The notes under the pieces: generated by a model
What the model was told of the DNA's origin: nothing
Databases searched by the model: none
Seen by the model: only the letters and a program-made list of their open reading frames with translations
Shown here: in pieces, positions 15,947 to 24,801 of the stretch
Numbering within the stretch: the stretch's first letter is position 1
Layout: every line of letters starts with the position of its first letter
DNA from: RGIG3701 sp030530205
GTDB lineage: Bacteria > Planctomycetota > Planctomycetia > Pirellulales > Thermoguttaceae
Direction of reading: 5' to 3'
Length of the DNA: 64,000 bases
NCBI GenBank assembly: GCA_030530205.1
Contig: JAUMVK010000014.1
Coordinates: 23,143 to 87,142, forward strand
Made by a program: the position numbers and the translations under genes

Positions 15947-17482
15947 ATGGCAGTGCAGTGGTACTACAAAATGGCCGGCAAAGAGATTGGCCCTTTTACC
16001 TCGCAAGAGCTGAAACAGTTGGCGGATGAAAAGCGTATTACGCCGAATGATCCGGTTCGCCGTGATACGGACAAAGAATGGACGCTCGCCAAAAACGTGA
16101 AGGGGCTTTTCCCGGCTGCCGGGGCGATCCCGATGGGAGTCGCGGTTCCGGTTCCACCCAAGGAGCCGCCGGTCGTCGTTCCAACCGTAAAGGACCCGCC
16201 TGTCGTTGTTCCTACCGCGAAAAAAATCCCTACGCCGCCGCTCCCCAAAACCGTTCAGGAGAAAAAGGAAGAGCCTGAGCCTGAAACGTTTGATTTCGGA
16301 TTTGATTCTTCCGTTTCCCATGGAACGAAGTCTGGAAAAACCTCGTCCGTCAAACGCCCAGCCACGAAGTTGGGGGCAAAAACCGCTTCGAAAAAGGGTG
16401 CGGCAGAAGACGGGGAAGAAACCGAAAAGAAACCTCTGTCCAAGAAGGAAATTCAGAAGCGGAATTTTATGATCATCGGGATCGCGACCGGCGCGGTCAT
16501 TGTTCTGGCGGTTCTGATTTTGGTCATTGTCTCCTGCAAAGGTTCCTCCAAGCCAAAGGTCACCGATGAAAACGCGGTTGCCGAGGAAGAGGTTCTGACC
16601 GATGAAACGGCGGAAACTTCCGATGACGAAAAGGCGGAAAGTGACACCCAGTCCGACGAGGAGGACGGCGATAAAAACGCTGATGAAGAAGTAAAAGCCG
16701 CTGAGGAAAATGGGATCCCGGCCGAATACGCGGAGGAAGGCTACAAGACGCCGTATGTCGACGGAAAGTGGCAGTCCTGCACATTCGGAAGTGCGAAGGT
16801 CTTCATCCGGAAAATCAAAAACGCCAAACTCAGCGATATGAATCCGAATACGCGGTCCCCGAAAAAGGACACCGAGTTCTGCTTCATCAAAATTGAGGTG
16901 GAAAACGTGAACGGCGACGGGATCCTGCTCGATGTTCCGGGCTGGGGCGCAAAGGGAGCCGCCGGTGTGAAGCTTTTCGCCGGTAAAAACCAGTACAAAA
17001 CCCAGCGCTTTGAAGTTCCGGACCAAGCCGACAAAGACATGCAGGTCGATGTGGGCGAAAAATTCACCGACGTGCTGATCTTTAACCCGCCGAGACTCGA
17101 ATCCATCGAGGCGCTGCGTCTGGAGCTTCCACCTCTTGCGCAGGGTGATTCAGCTTGCAAACTTTACCTTCCGAAAGAAATGTTCCAGAAAAAGGCCAAA
17201 CCGGCCGAGGGCGAAGACGAGGAGGCTTCCGGGGACGGTGAAGAAAAAGCCAAAGCAGAAGGCGAAGAATCCGGTGACGCTGAAAACGCGAAAGATTCGA
17301 AGAACGATCAGCAGAACGAAAAACCTGCCGAAAATAAAGAACCCAGTGCGTTGGATGATGACACACTGAATGATAAATCGGAAGTTCAAAAGCCTGCCGC
17401 ATCTTCAAAGGATGACGATGAACTGGGTCGCGCTTCCGAGGAAAAGATCGACATTTTAAACGATCCAAGCCTGGATTTTTAG
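15947..17482 (+). CDS. GYF_2-domain membrane protein with acidic linker
   Basis: 511 residues. Residues 3-55 form a GYF_2 (DUF4339) domain: QWYYKMAGKEIGPFTSQEL, VRRDTDKEWTLA. A Pro/Val-rich linker, one membrane helix (about 182-205, FMIIGIATGAVIVLAVLILVIVSC), an acidic stretch, then a folded part (about 265-405) with WQSCTFGSAKVFIRK and FCFIKIEVENV that resembles a DUF4352-like beta sandwich, and a long Glu/Lys-rich disordered tail. GYF_2 domains bind proline-rich peptides; this one is predicted to be cytoplasmic. It lies 32 bases after the PEP-CTERM gene and 9 bases before the next gene, so the two downstream genes may be one operon. Function unknown. Confidence 0.7.
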   Translation: MAVQWYYKMAGKEIGPFTSQELKQLADEKRITPNDPVRRDTDKEWTLAKNVKGLFPAAGAIPMGVAVPVPPKEPPVVVPTVKDPPVVVPTAKKIPTPPLPKTVQEKKEEPEPETFDFGFDSSVSHGTKSGKTSSVKRPATKLGAKTASKKGAAEDGEETEKKPLSKKEIQKRNFMIIGIATGAVIVLAVLILVIVSCKGSSKPKVTDENAVAEEEVLTDETAETSDDEKAESDTQSDEEDGDKNADEEVKAAEENGIPAEYAEEGYKTPYVDGKWQSCTFGSAKVFIRKIKNAKLSDMNPNTRSPKKDTEFCFIKIEVENVNGDGILLDVPGWGAKGAAGVKLFAGKNQYKTQRFEVPDQADKDMQVDVGEKFTDVLIFNPPRLESIEALRLELPPLAQGDSACKLYLPKEMFQKKAKPAEGEDEEASGDGEEKAKAEGEESGDAENAKDSKNDQQNEKPAENKEPSALDDDTLNDKSEVQKPAASSKDDDELGRASEEKIDILNDPSLDF

Positions 17483-17491
17483 GTCGTTTTT

Positions 17492-18322
17492 ATGTACTTT
17501 GGCTTCAACACAAACGGGTTGGCTCACCATGCGTTTGAGGACGCGGTGAGCCTTCTTTCGCAAATCGGCTACGAGGGAATCGCGATTACGCTCGACCACG
17601 ACCTGCTCGCCCGGCGGGACGGTGATTTTTTCTGGCGTGTGCCGCTGGCGGAGCTCCAGGAAACCGTTCGGTGCAGTGGTTTGCGGAGCGTGGTGGAAAC
17701 CGGCGCGCGGTTCCTGCTGGACCCGTGGAAGAAGCACGTGCCGAACCTTCTCGACCCAGCCCCGGCCCAACGGGCCTTGCGGCAGAAATTTTACGCCCGG
17801 GCCGTCGAACTGGCGCAGGCTCTGGGAAGTGACTGTGTTTCCATCTGGTCGGGAACCCCTCTCGCTTCGGAGTTGGAAACCGTTTTGATGGCGCGTTTGG
17901 TTGAGGAACTGAAAAAGCTGGTCGATTTTGCCGGTGAGCGGGGCGTGAAAATCGCGTTTGAACCGGAGCCGGGGATGTTCATCGCGACGATGGACCAGTT
18001 CGAGCGGCTTCTGGATTCGGCACCCGAGAAACTTCGTCTTACGCTGGACGTTGGGCATTTATTCTGCCAGAACGAGCCGATCCCGTTTTACGTTCAGCGT
18101 CACGCCGGGCGGTTGGTGAATATTCACTTCGACGATGCGCGGCGCGGTGTTCACGAGCACCTTTTTCCGGGAGAGGGTGAAGTCGATTTTGAGGAGTTTT
18201 TCTCGGCTTTGCGTACCATCTCTTATTCCGGAGGCGTCTTCGCGGAACTGAGCCGCCACAGCGCGACGGGAGCCGAAACCGCTCAGAAGGTTTTCGCGTT
18301 TTTGACGAAATTTAAAGATTAG
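17492..18322 (+). CDS. Sugar phosphate isomerase/epimerase-like TIM barrel
   Basis: 276 residues of the xylose-isomerase-like AP_endonuc_2 fold. Metal-site positions are visible: FEPEPG (E near 152), LDVGH (D and H near 187-190), NIHFDDARRGVHEHLFPGEGEVDF (H near 211, HEH near 220) and FAELSRHS near the end. Such proteins isomerise or epimerise sugars or ketoses, or act on inositols; the substrate cannot be told. It starts 9 bases after the GYF protein stop. The next gene converges on it with four bases between the stops. Confidence 0.82.
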   Translation: MYFGFNTNGLAHHAFEDAVSLLSQIGYEGIAITLDHDLLARRDGDFFWRVPLAELQETVRCSGLRSVVETGARFLLDPWKKHVPNLLDPAPAQRALRQKFYARAVELAQALGSDCVSIWSGTPLASELETVLMARLVEELKKLVDFAGERGVKIAFEPEPGMFIATMDQFERLLDSAPEKLRLTLDVGHLFCQNEPIPFYVQRHAGRLVNIHFDDARRGVHEHLFPGEGEVDFEEFFSALRTISYSGGVFAELSRHSATGAETAQKVFAFLTKFKD

Positions 18323-18326
18323 GTCT

Positions 18327-21300
18327 TTACTCCAGCGGCGCGGGTTTTTCACCACCCATCGGAATTCGCGGCGGGTTTCCTCCTCCCCCCATCGGAATTG
18401 AAGGTAGATTCCCACCACCCATGGGTGGAAGCGGCGCCAACCTGCCTTTATCCCGGCCGGGCTCCGGAGCCGGCTCTTTCGGTTCCTCCGCATTCATCAC
18501 AGGTTTTTCTTCTTTGGGAATGGGATGAATCTCTTCCTCCGCAGGCGCTTCGTCATCCGGACGAGCCAAACGTTCTTTGGAGCGCAGAGAACCGGATCCG
18601 CTGTCGATCAGCATTAAGCCGGCCCAGAAGAGCGGGTGGGAAGCGGGGATCAGCTCGATCTCGTCACTCTTACCGATGCGCGGTTCGGACTGGATGGAAA
18701 CGTCACCCGCACTGAACTTCAGGACAGCACGCCTCCATGCGTCCGCAGACGTTTCGGTCGTGGGAAGCTGGGAGTTGAAAAGAGCCGCGAGTTTCCAGGG
18801 GGAATCCCCTTCCAGACGCCAGCGTGGAAGGACGATCGTATCCGCGCCATTCGCAAGAAACGCCATGCTGGTGAGGAAAAGCTCCTTACCCGGGACGAAC
18901 ACCGACACTTTGTTTTTCCTGGAAGTTTTTTTCGCCAATTCCTCGCACCGGGTACGCATTCCGCCCAGAACGATCAGACGCGGCGACCCGGATGGAAGGA
19001 GGAACCAGTAACCGAGTGAGCCTTCCCTGGATGTGCGGTCCAATGCCATCGGGAAGATCCCGTAGGAGTCCCCCTCGGTGTTTTTCAAATCATCGAAGAC
19101 GAACATTTTGTCGAATTCCGGCGCGAAAACGGACGAACCAGTCCCTGGCGTGCCGGGCTGGATCCCGCCGAAACTTTTTTCTTCAAAAAGAACCGGGCGC
19201 TCAAGCGTTTTTTCGAGCCGATCCACAGCTTTCTCGTTGGGTGTGTTCTTTCCCGCAACGATGATCGAGTACGGTGACTTGGGGTACTGCGTTTTCTTCC
19301 AGGGGGTCGCGAGGGAAGCCATCGGAGCGTAGCGGATCGAAAATTGGGAAATCGTTGACCTTGCACCTTTCGCAGTCTGAATTTGCAGAGCCTCAAAAGG
19401 CAAGTACCACATAAAACGGTCCGGCACGATGACGAGTGACGAAAAGTCGGCACTGGCGAAATTGGCCTGCGAGTTTTTCGTCAGGTCGGCCATGACACGC
19501 TGGGAACTTTTTTGCCAGTTATTTTCCTGAAAGGTTTTGGCGGGTATGGTTCCGCCGCCTAATCCAATTTCCCGGAGCATCGACGCAAAATTCGTCTGGA
19601 GCGACGTCAAAAGATTCGTCCCGGCTTTGTTTTTACGGGAACTGCCGGAACCGGAGCCGGAATCGTAAATCTTCCACATCGCCATGCGTTCATTGTTCAT
19701 CAGGAAGAAAAACATTTGATTGCGGGCGGCGAAACTGACAAGCAGGGCTTCCCCTTTCGGAAGTGACGCCTGAATTTCCTTGCACGTCCGAACTTTGGGG
19801 AACAAAATCTCGATCACGCGCCGATCCAGGGCCATGGACATAAGAATCGACTCCTGCATCCGGGAAAGCTCTGCGATCTGCTTTAGCGCATCGGCGAGTT
19901 CCCGCTGCTCACTTTTCTGGCCTGCGGTGACCGGAAGGCTCATTTTTCGGATTTGGATCTGGAGGTCCTGCACTTTTTTCGAGCAGTTTTCAAACGCTGG
20001 ATACTCCGTTAAAATGTCGCGTTTTCTCTGGGCCTGCGTGACAGTCAGGTCCTTTTCAGGGCCCTCCAGCAGAAGCCGCAAAGCGTGCACACGTCCGCCG
20101 AGGTCGAGCGTTTGGAGAAAAGCCGCCTTCCGCGCCCGTTCGGAGATTTCAAGCGCGTCTTCTTTCTTTTCCATGTCGATGGCACAGAGGAAGAAGTTTT
20201 CCCACGTTCCAGATCGGGGCGTGACGGTGGCGCTCATGGCCTCGATGGGATTCAGTGCCCAGTCCAAAGCCGTGGGTTCACGCAGAAGCAGGGAGTAAAG
20301 TTCCAGCGCTTTTCGTGTGGTCGTTTGGCCGTTCAGCAGGAGAGCGTCCACCTGGTTGATCTGGAAATTCCAGATTCCTCCGAAACTCATAAATTCCATG
20401 GAACTCCCGAGGAAGCCGTAACCGTTGGCCTGAGACGCAGGGGCCGGATTCTGGAACGCGATCCGGGCTTTATGGAAATTGATGGAGGAACCGAGCCGGC
20501 CTTTCAGAACGTACTGGTCGGGCTTTCCCACCGCTTTTTCTGCCAAAAGCAGGCAATCTGCCGCGGGTTTGAGCTGGCGCAGACGAAGGAAATCATCCGC
20601 CGCCGCTGTCTGAAGTGTCGCAAAAAGGAGCGCGAGTTTCTTGATTTTCGCCCATTCGGCGGCCGGGGCGAGCGGTGGGCAGATCATCTGCGGATTCCGG
20701 AGACAGTAAGCGGTTTCCAGCCCCTCGAACGCTTCCGTCATGCCTTCCACATCCTCGTAATAAAACGCAATCGTAGCGGCTTCGAGGAAATAATTATACG
20801 CTTTTTCGTACTTGGCGATTTTCATTTGGAGTTTGCCGAGTTCGATATACGCAATGACGCTCAGCGGATGGGCGCTTCCATTGATCAGCGCTCCTTTTTG
20901 AAGAGCCATGGCCGCCTCGTCAGTTTTCCCGACAGCCAGGTAGCCAAGCCCCAACTCAATGTCGAGCCAAGCCTGGAACCAGGTCCCGGCCAGTGCGCGT
21001 TGAACGAGTGAGGTTTTGGTGACGAATTGGCCGTTCAGCTCGTCACCCGCTCCCAGAGGTCCGAGGAGTTCCGCACGGCGGCGCATGGCAAGCATCGTGC
21101 AGCGTGCGATTTCTACCCCACGAATCGGTTTCAACTGTGGCGCCATCGCGACCCCACCGGTCCGGTATTTGTCCGCGTAGTTCAAATCACCGAAAAGGAT
21201 CGGGAATTTGCTGGGAATATTCAGAAGTCTGCGCCCGGGATTCGGATCACCCCAAGGAATGGGTTTCAACGTAAACGCGCTGGGATTCGGAAGATTCTGA

Positions 21301-21644
21301 ACGTTTGCAAGCCAGTTGGAGTACTGGATCGAAATGCGGATCGCCGTGTTAAAATTCTCCAGAGCTGAGCCGTACTGCCCAAGCTGGTACTGCGATTCCC
21401 CCAGCATGGCCGCGTAGCAAATGGAGTCGAGCCAGCGTTCCGTCGCGATTTTGAAGCCGGTATTCAGTTCCTTCGCAAACTGTTTTTGCGCGTCCAGAGT
21501 TCTGCCATCGCGCAGAAGATTAATTCCCCAGTCATAATTGGCGTTCGGGATCGCCTGCTCTTGAGCTGACACTGAAACCGAAATCAGAATCAAAATCAGG
21601 AGCGGCAACAGGGCACGACAGAAAACGGGAAAACGGAATCGCAT
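18327..21644 (-). CDS. Secreted TPR protein with degenerate CHAT domain
   Basis: 1105 residues. A signal peptide (about 1-27) is followed by a TPR-like helical region and, from about 620, a CHAT (caspase-like) domain: ALLVSFAARNQMFFFLMNN, LVIVPDRFMWYLPFEALQ, FSIRYAPMASL, FLANGADTIVLPRW. At the places where CHAT proteases carry HG and SACxTG this protein has SLGYWFLLPSG and LGGMRTR, so both catalytic residues seem lost. The end is a Gly/Pro/Met repeat region (IPMGGG repeated). An export signal and lost active site suggest a scaffold or binding role. Strong ribosome binding site (TAAGGAGAAAACC). Family call good; function unknown. Confidence 0.78.
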   Translation of the reverse strand: MRFRFPVFCRALLPLLILILISVSVSAQEQAIPNANYDWGINLLRDGRTLDAQKQFAKELNTGFKIATERWLDSICYAAMLGESQYQLGQYGSALENFNTAIRISIQYSNWLANVQNLPNPSAFTLKPIPWGDPNPGRRLLNIPSKFPILFGDLNYADKYRTGGVAMAPQLKPIRGVEIARCTMLAMRRRAELLGPLGAGDELNGQFVTKTSLVQRALAGTWFQAWLDIELGLGYLAVGKTDEAAMALQKGALINGSAHPLSVIAYIELGKLQMKIAKYEKAYNYFLEAATIAFYYEDVEGMTEAFEGLETAYCLRNPQMICPPLAPAAEWAKIKKLALLFATLQTAAADDFLRLRQLKPAADCLLLAEKAVGKPDQYVLKGRLGSSINFHKARIAFQNPAPASQANGYGFLGSSMEFMSFGGIWNFQINQVDALLLNGQTTTRKALELYSLLLREPTALDWALNPIEAMSATVTPRSGTWENFFLCAIDMEKKEDALEISERARKAAFLQTLDLGGRVHALRLLLEGPEKDLTVTQAQRKRDILTEYPAFENCSKKVQDLQIQIRKMSLPVTAGQKSEQRELADALKQIAELSRMQESILMSMALDRRVIEILFPKVRTCKEIQASLPKGEALLVSFAARNQMFFFLMNNERMAMWKIYDSGSGSGSSRKNKAGTNLLTSLQTNFASMLREIGLGGGTIPAKTFQENNWQKSSQRVMADLTKNSQANFASADFSSLVIVPDRFMWYLPFEALQIQTAKGARSTISQFSIRYAPMASLATPWKKTQYPKSPYSIIVAGKNTPNEKAVDRLEKTLERPVLFEEKSFGGIQPGTPGTGSSVFAPEFDKMFVFDDLKNTEGDSYGIFPMALDRTSREGSLGYWFLLPSGSPRLIVLGGMRTRCEELAKKTSRKNKVSVFVPGKELFLTSMAFLANGADTIVLPRWRLEGDSPWKLAALFNSQLPTTETSADAWRRAVLKFSAGDVSIQSEPRIGKSDEIELIPASHPLFWAGLMLIDSGSGSLRSKERLARPDDEAPAEEEIHPIPKEEKPVMNAEEPKEPAPEPGRDKGRLAPLPPMGGGNLPSIPMGGGGNPPRIPMGGEKPAPLE

Positions 21645-21680
21645 GGTTTTCTCCTTAAAATCTCGAAAGGAAAGAATACG

Positions 21681-21725
21681 TCAAAAAGACGGAAAACCAG
21701 AAAAATAGTTTTCCGTCTCTTTTGT
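21681..21725 (-). terminator. Terminator of asnA, possibly two-way
   Basis: AGACGGAAAAC (21687-21697) and GTTTTCCGTCT (21708-21718) form a perfect 11-bp stem with T-rich runs on both strands. It lies 55 bases beyond the asnA stop and upstream of the CHAT gene start. Confidence 0.75.
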
Positions 21726-21772
21726 TTTTCGACCGATTTTTCAGAATACTTGCGAAAAAGGGTGCAGTTTCC

Positions 21773-22798
21773 TTAAAGAAGCGTCACGCCAGCATCGGCG
21801 TATTCTTTGATCATTGCATCGGGCCAAATCCCTACCGCGACCTCGCCGATGTGGCAGCAGCGAAGCATAAACATGCAAAGGCGCGACTGGCCGATCCCGC
21901 CGCCCATCGTCTGCGGAAGTTCGCCGTTGAGGAGCATCTGGTGGAACGGGAGTTTGGCGCGTTCCTCGCAGCCGCGAATTTTTAACTGGCGCAAAAGCGT
22001 TTCCGGATTGACTCGGATCCCCATCGAGGAAAGCTCGAAGGCGCGGCCCAGGACCGGGTTCCAGACCAGAATGTCGCCGTTCAGCCCGATCCCGCCGTCT
22101 TCGCGTGGCGTCGTCCAGTCGTCATAGTCCGGCGCACGACCATCGTGGATCGTACCGTCGGGAAGTTCGCCGCCGATCCCGATCACGAAAATGGCTCCGT
22201 ACTTTTTACAATATTCCGATTCACGTTCAAGCGGGGTTTTGTCGGGGAATTGCTTGCACATTTCGGCCGAGGAGACGAACGTGATCTCCTTGGGAAGGAC
22301 CGGCGTGATACCCGGGACGATCGACGCGGCAAACTGCTCCGTTTCATAGATCGTGGCGTAAATCTGGCGAACGGTTTCCTTCAGCGTTTCGACGTTTCGG
22401 TCTTCAGGGCGGATCACTTTGCACCAGTCCCACTGGTCCACGTACAAACTGTGCAGGCAGTCGAGCGTTTCGTCGGGCCGGATCGCGTTCATGTCGGTGT
22501 AAAGGCCCTCGCCCGGCTGGAAATCGTACCGTTTCAGGGCGAAACGCTTCCACTTGGCGAGCGATTGAACCATTTCCGCGTCGGAATCCGCCTGCTTTAC
22601 GTGGAACGAAACCGGTTTTTCAACGCCGTTCAGGTCATCATTCAGGCCCGTATTGCTGCGAACGAAAAGCGGGGCGGTGACTCTCTGGAGTCGAACATTC
22701 CGGGAGAGCTCGGTCTCGAAATGATCCTTCAGCTGCTTGATGGCGTGTTCGGTTTCGCGCAGTGAGAGCAGAGGTTTATATCCTGCGGGAATAGTCAT
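21773..22798 (-). CDS. asnA: Aspartate-ammonia ligase
   Basis: 341 residues, the usual AsnA length. It makes asparagine from aspartate, ammonia and ATP in the cytoplasm. The protein shows the class II tRNA-synthetase-like fold pieces typical of AsnA: FVRSNTGLNDDLNG near 46-59, YDFQPGEGLYTDMNAIRPDE near 90, DQWDWCKVI, and the C-terminal TMGGGIGQSRLCMFML motif that binds ATP. I start it at 22798, where AGGAGGAAAA precedes the ATG; the frame extends upstream through the leader hairpin but without support. It has its own promoter, a leader hairpin and a terminator, so it is a single-gene unit divergent from lpxB. Confidence 0.93.
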   Translation of the reverse strand: MTIPAGYKPLLSLRETEHAIKQLKDHFETELSRNVRLQRVTAPLFVRSNTGLNDDLNGVEKPVSFHVKQADSDAEMVQSLAKWKRFALKRYDFQPGEGLYTDMNAIRPDETLDCLHSLYVDQWDWCKVIRPEDRNVETLKETVRQIYATIYETEQFAASIVPGITPVLPKEITFVSSAEMCKQFPDKTPLERESEYCKKYGAIFVIGIGGELPDGTIHDGRAPDYDDWTTPREDGGIGLNGDILVWNPVLGRAFELSSMGIRVNPETLLRQLKIRGCEERAKLPFHQMLLNGELPQTMGGGIGQSRLCMFMLRCCHIGEVAVGIWPDAMIKEYADAGVTLL

Positions 22799-22850
22799 GA
22801 TTTTCCTCCTGAATGATTTCTGAATTTTGGAATAATTACAGGGTTTCCAA

Positions 22851-22901
22851 ACAAAAACGGCACTTCCTGAAGTCGCGAATGAGGACTCCTGGAAGCGCCG
22901 T
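22851..22901 (-). promoter_or_regulatory. Terminator-like hairpin in the asnA leader (possible attenuator)
   Basis: On the minus strand ACGGCGCTTCC pairs with GGAAGTGCCGT over 11 pairs (one G-T), followed by TTTTGTTT. It lies between the asnA promoter and start, where an intrinsic terminator would cut off transcription unless controlled. The arms resemble the short CTTCCAG palindromes of this genome, so it could also be a decayed repeat. Confidence 0.5.
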
Positions 22902-22917
22902 CGCTTCAATTAATTAA

Positions 22918-22945
22918 AGTATAGCGAATTCTCCCGTTTTGTCAA
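22918..22945 (-). promoter_or_regulatory. asnA promoter
   Basis: On the minus strand TTGACA (22940-22945), 16-base spacer, TATACT (22918-22923). The leader from here to the asnA ATG is about 110 bases. Confidence 0.75.
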
Positions 22946-22984
22946 GTGGGGAATGAAAATTTTCCAAAAAGTTTTCCGGAAAAC

Positions 22985-23012
22985 TTGACTTTTTTTCCCG
23001 CTGTGCTATAAT
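22985..23012 (+). promoter_or_regulatory. lpxB promoter
   Basis: TTGACT (22985-22990), 16-base spacer, TATAAT (23007-23012). It is back to back with the asnA promoter, and the leader it makes contains three copies of a short palindrome before lpxB. Confidence 0.7.
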
Positions 23013-23043
23013 GCGGAACGTAATGCGATTTTCTCCCGGGTTC

Positions 23044-23167
23044 GGGGACGACGCTTCCAGCGTCGTTTCAAAATCCAAAATTTGTGGGGACGACGCTTCC
23101 AGCGTCGTTAAAACGGGAATCGATTTTAGTATTGAACGCTTTGGACGACGCTGGAAGCGTCGTCCCC
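23044..23167. repeat. Three copies of a 23-bp palindromic repeat
   Basis: GGGGACGACGCTTCCAGCGT and three more bases stand at 23044-23066 and 23086-23108, and inverted at 23145-23167. Each holds the perfect inverted repeat ACGACGCT-TCC-AGCGTCGT. Related, less perfect copies lie near 11518-11536 and 27483-27545. This looks like a REP/BIME-type family; here it occupies the lpxB leader and ends 12 bases before the ATG. Confidence 0.8.
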
Positions 23168-23179
23168 GTATGGTTTATC

Positions 23180-24424
23180 ATGAAACTTTTTTTTTCCGCG
23201 GGCGAGCCGAGCGGTGACGTTCACGGCGCCAATCTGATCCAGGCTCTGCGCGAGCTGGACCCGACCGTCCAGTGCGTCGGTTTTGGAGGGCCGCGCATGA
23301 AGGACGCCGGTCTGGACCCGCTTTTCGACCTCACGACGCTCGCCGTCATGTGGGTCTCGGAGGTCCTGAAGCAGCTGCGGAAGTTCTTCGCGCTGGCGGA
23401 TCAGGCGGAGGAAATGTTTCGGTCGGCCCCGCCAGACGCAGTGATCCTGATCGACTACCCGGGCTTTAACTGGCATATCGCGAAGAGGGCGAAGCGGCAC
23501 GGGATCCCGGTTTTTTATTACTCTCCGCCCCAGATCTGGGCGTGGAAGCAGGGCCGCGTGAAAAAAATGCGCCGCCTGATCGACCACGTTTTCAGCGGTC
23601 TGCCGTTTGAAACGGACTGGCTCGCGAAGCACGGTGTTTCGGTCGAGTACGTCGGCCATCCGTTTTTCGATGAGGTGCGGAATTACCCGCGGAGTTCCGA
23701 GACGATCGAGCGTCTGCGCGGGCTGAAACCTCTGGTCGGGCTTCTTCCCGGCTCGCGGACCGGCGAGGTCCAGCGGAATTTCCCGATTTTCTGGAACGCG
23801 GTACGAAAAATCCAGCGGAAGCGGCCAGACGTACATTTTGCCGTGGCGGCGTTTCGGGAGGAGCACGCGGCGTGGATTCGAGATTTTCTCGAAAATCAGG
23901 ACGAGAAACCCGGAAATATTGTGGTTTTAACGCGCCAAACGCCGGAGATCATCCAGGCCGCCGACTGTTGCCTGAGCGTTTCGGGGAGCGTTTCGCTGGA
24001 ACTTCTGCACCATGCGGTCCCGACGGTCATTTCGTACCGCGTTGGCCGGATCGGCTGGTGGCTCCAGTACTGGTTCCGCCGGGTCCGCTTCATCACGCTG
24101 GTGAACCTTCTGACGCTCGAAAACCCCTTCCGCCGGCCCAATCCCGAGTTCCGCCCGGGGTCGGACGATGCGCGGGACGCGATTTTTCCGGAGTATTTGA
24201 CGTACTGCGACCGGAGCGACTGGATCGCGGCGGACCTTCTGCGCTGGCTCCAGGACCCGTCGGCCCGGGACGAGTGCGCGGCACGGCTGGCGGCGCTTCG
24301 GGAGCAAATTGGTCAGCCGGGAGCGGCAAGAAAAACGGCGGAGAAAATTCTGGCCGCGCTGGGACCCCCCAAGTCCAACGCACGCGAAAATCCACCGCTC
24401 CGGGAACGCCCCAAACCACTATAG
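23180..24424 (+). CDS. lpxB: Lipid-A-disaccharide synthase
   Basis: 414 residues, glycosyltransferase family 19. It joins UDP-2,3-diacylglucosamine and lipid X in lipid A synthesis at the inner membrane. Visible family marks: FFSAGEPSGDVHGANL at the start, GGPRM, VILIDYPGFNWHIAKRAK, YYSPPQIWAWKQGR, YVGHPFFDE, GLLPGSRTGEVQRNFP and SVSGSVSLEL. I start it at 23180 because KLFFSAGEPSGD is the family N-terminus; the longer frame from 23084 would translate the palindromes. The last 20 or so residues are encoded by the outer arm of the inverted repeat element at 24375, so the C-terminus was probably altered by that insertion. Together with LptD it indicates a lipid A-containing outer membrane. Confidence 0.93.
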   Translation: MKLFFSAGEPSGDVHGANLIQALRELDPTVQCVGFGGPRMKDAGLDPLFDLTTLAVMWVSEVLKQLRKFFALADQAEEMFRSAPPDAVILIDYPGFNWHIAKRAKRHGIPVFYYSPPQIWAWKQGRVKKMRRLIDHVFSGLPFETDWLAKHGVSVEYVGHPFFDEVRNYPRSSETIERLRGLKPLVGLLPGSRTGEVQRNFPIFWNAVRKIQRKRPDVHFAVAAFREEHAAWIRDFLENQDEKPGNIVVLTRQTPEIIQAADCCLSVSGSVSLELLHHAVPTVISYRVGRIGWWLQYWFRRVRFITLVNLLTLENPFRRPNPEFRPGSDDARDAIFPEYLTYCDRSDWIAADLLRWLQDPSARDECAARLAALREQIGQPGAARKTAEKILAALGPPKSNARENPPLRERPKPL

Positions 24425-24763
24425 GTCCCGCGGATCAGGCGGATGGGATTTAAAAAATCAATCCTTTTTAAACGCCACGCCCTTTCCACTTCCCACTTTT
24501 ATTTAAACACGGATTTCCACGGATTAAATGGATTAAAAGGATTCCGTTTTTTTCAGGGAAACTCTTGCAAAACCTTAATCCCCTTTAAAAATCCGTGGGA
24601 ATCCTTTTAATCCGTGGAAATCCGTGTTTAAATCAAGGTCTAAAGCGAGCGGAGACTTGCACTTTGGAAACGGGGTTTGTAGTGAAACCTCTTTAAATCC
24701 AATCCGCGGGGCCTACAATCGCTGGAGTTTGCAGTGGGCTTGACGTGAACCTTGGGACGGTTC
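24375..24763. repeat. Long inverted repeat element, copy A
   Basis: About 390 bp. Outer arm CACGCGAAAATCC...CTCCGGGAACGCCCCAAACC lies in the 3' end of lpxB; the centre (24501-24633) is itself an imperfect palindrome from ATTTAAACACGGATTTCCAC to its complement; the other arm ends CGCTGGAGT...GACGTGAACC. Copy B at 25573-26000 is the same element in reverse orientation. No gene inside. Confidence 0.8.
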
Positions 24764-24801
24764 CATTTTATTAATTACCTCATTGGAAAGGTCCGTTTTT
24801 T

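Noticed and set aside
22799..22909. N-terminal extension of AsnA
   Set aside because: Would translate the leader hairpin; the family start is at 22798 with an AGGAGG site.
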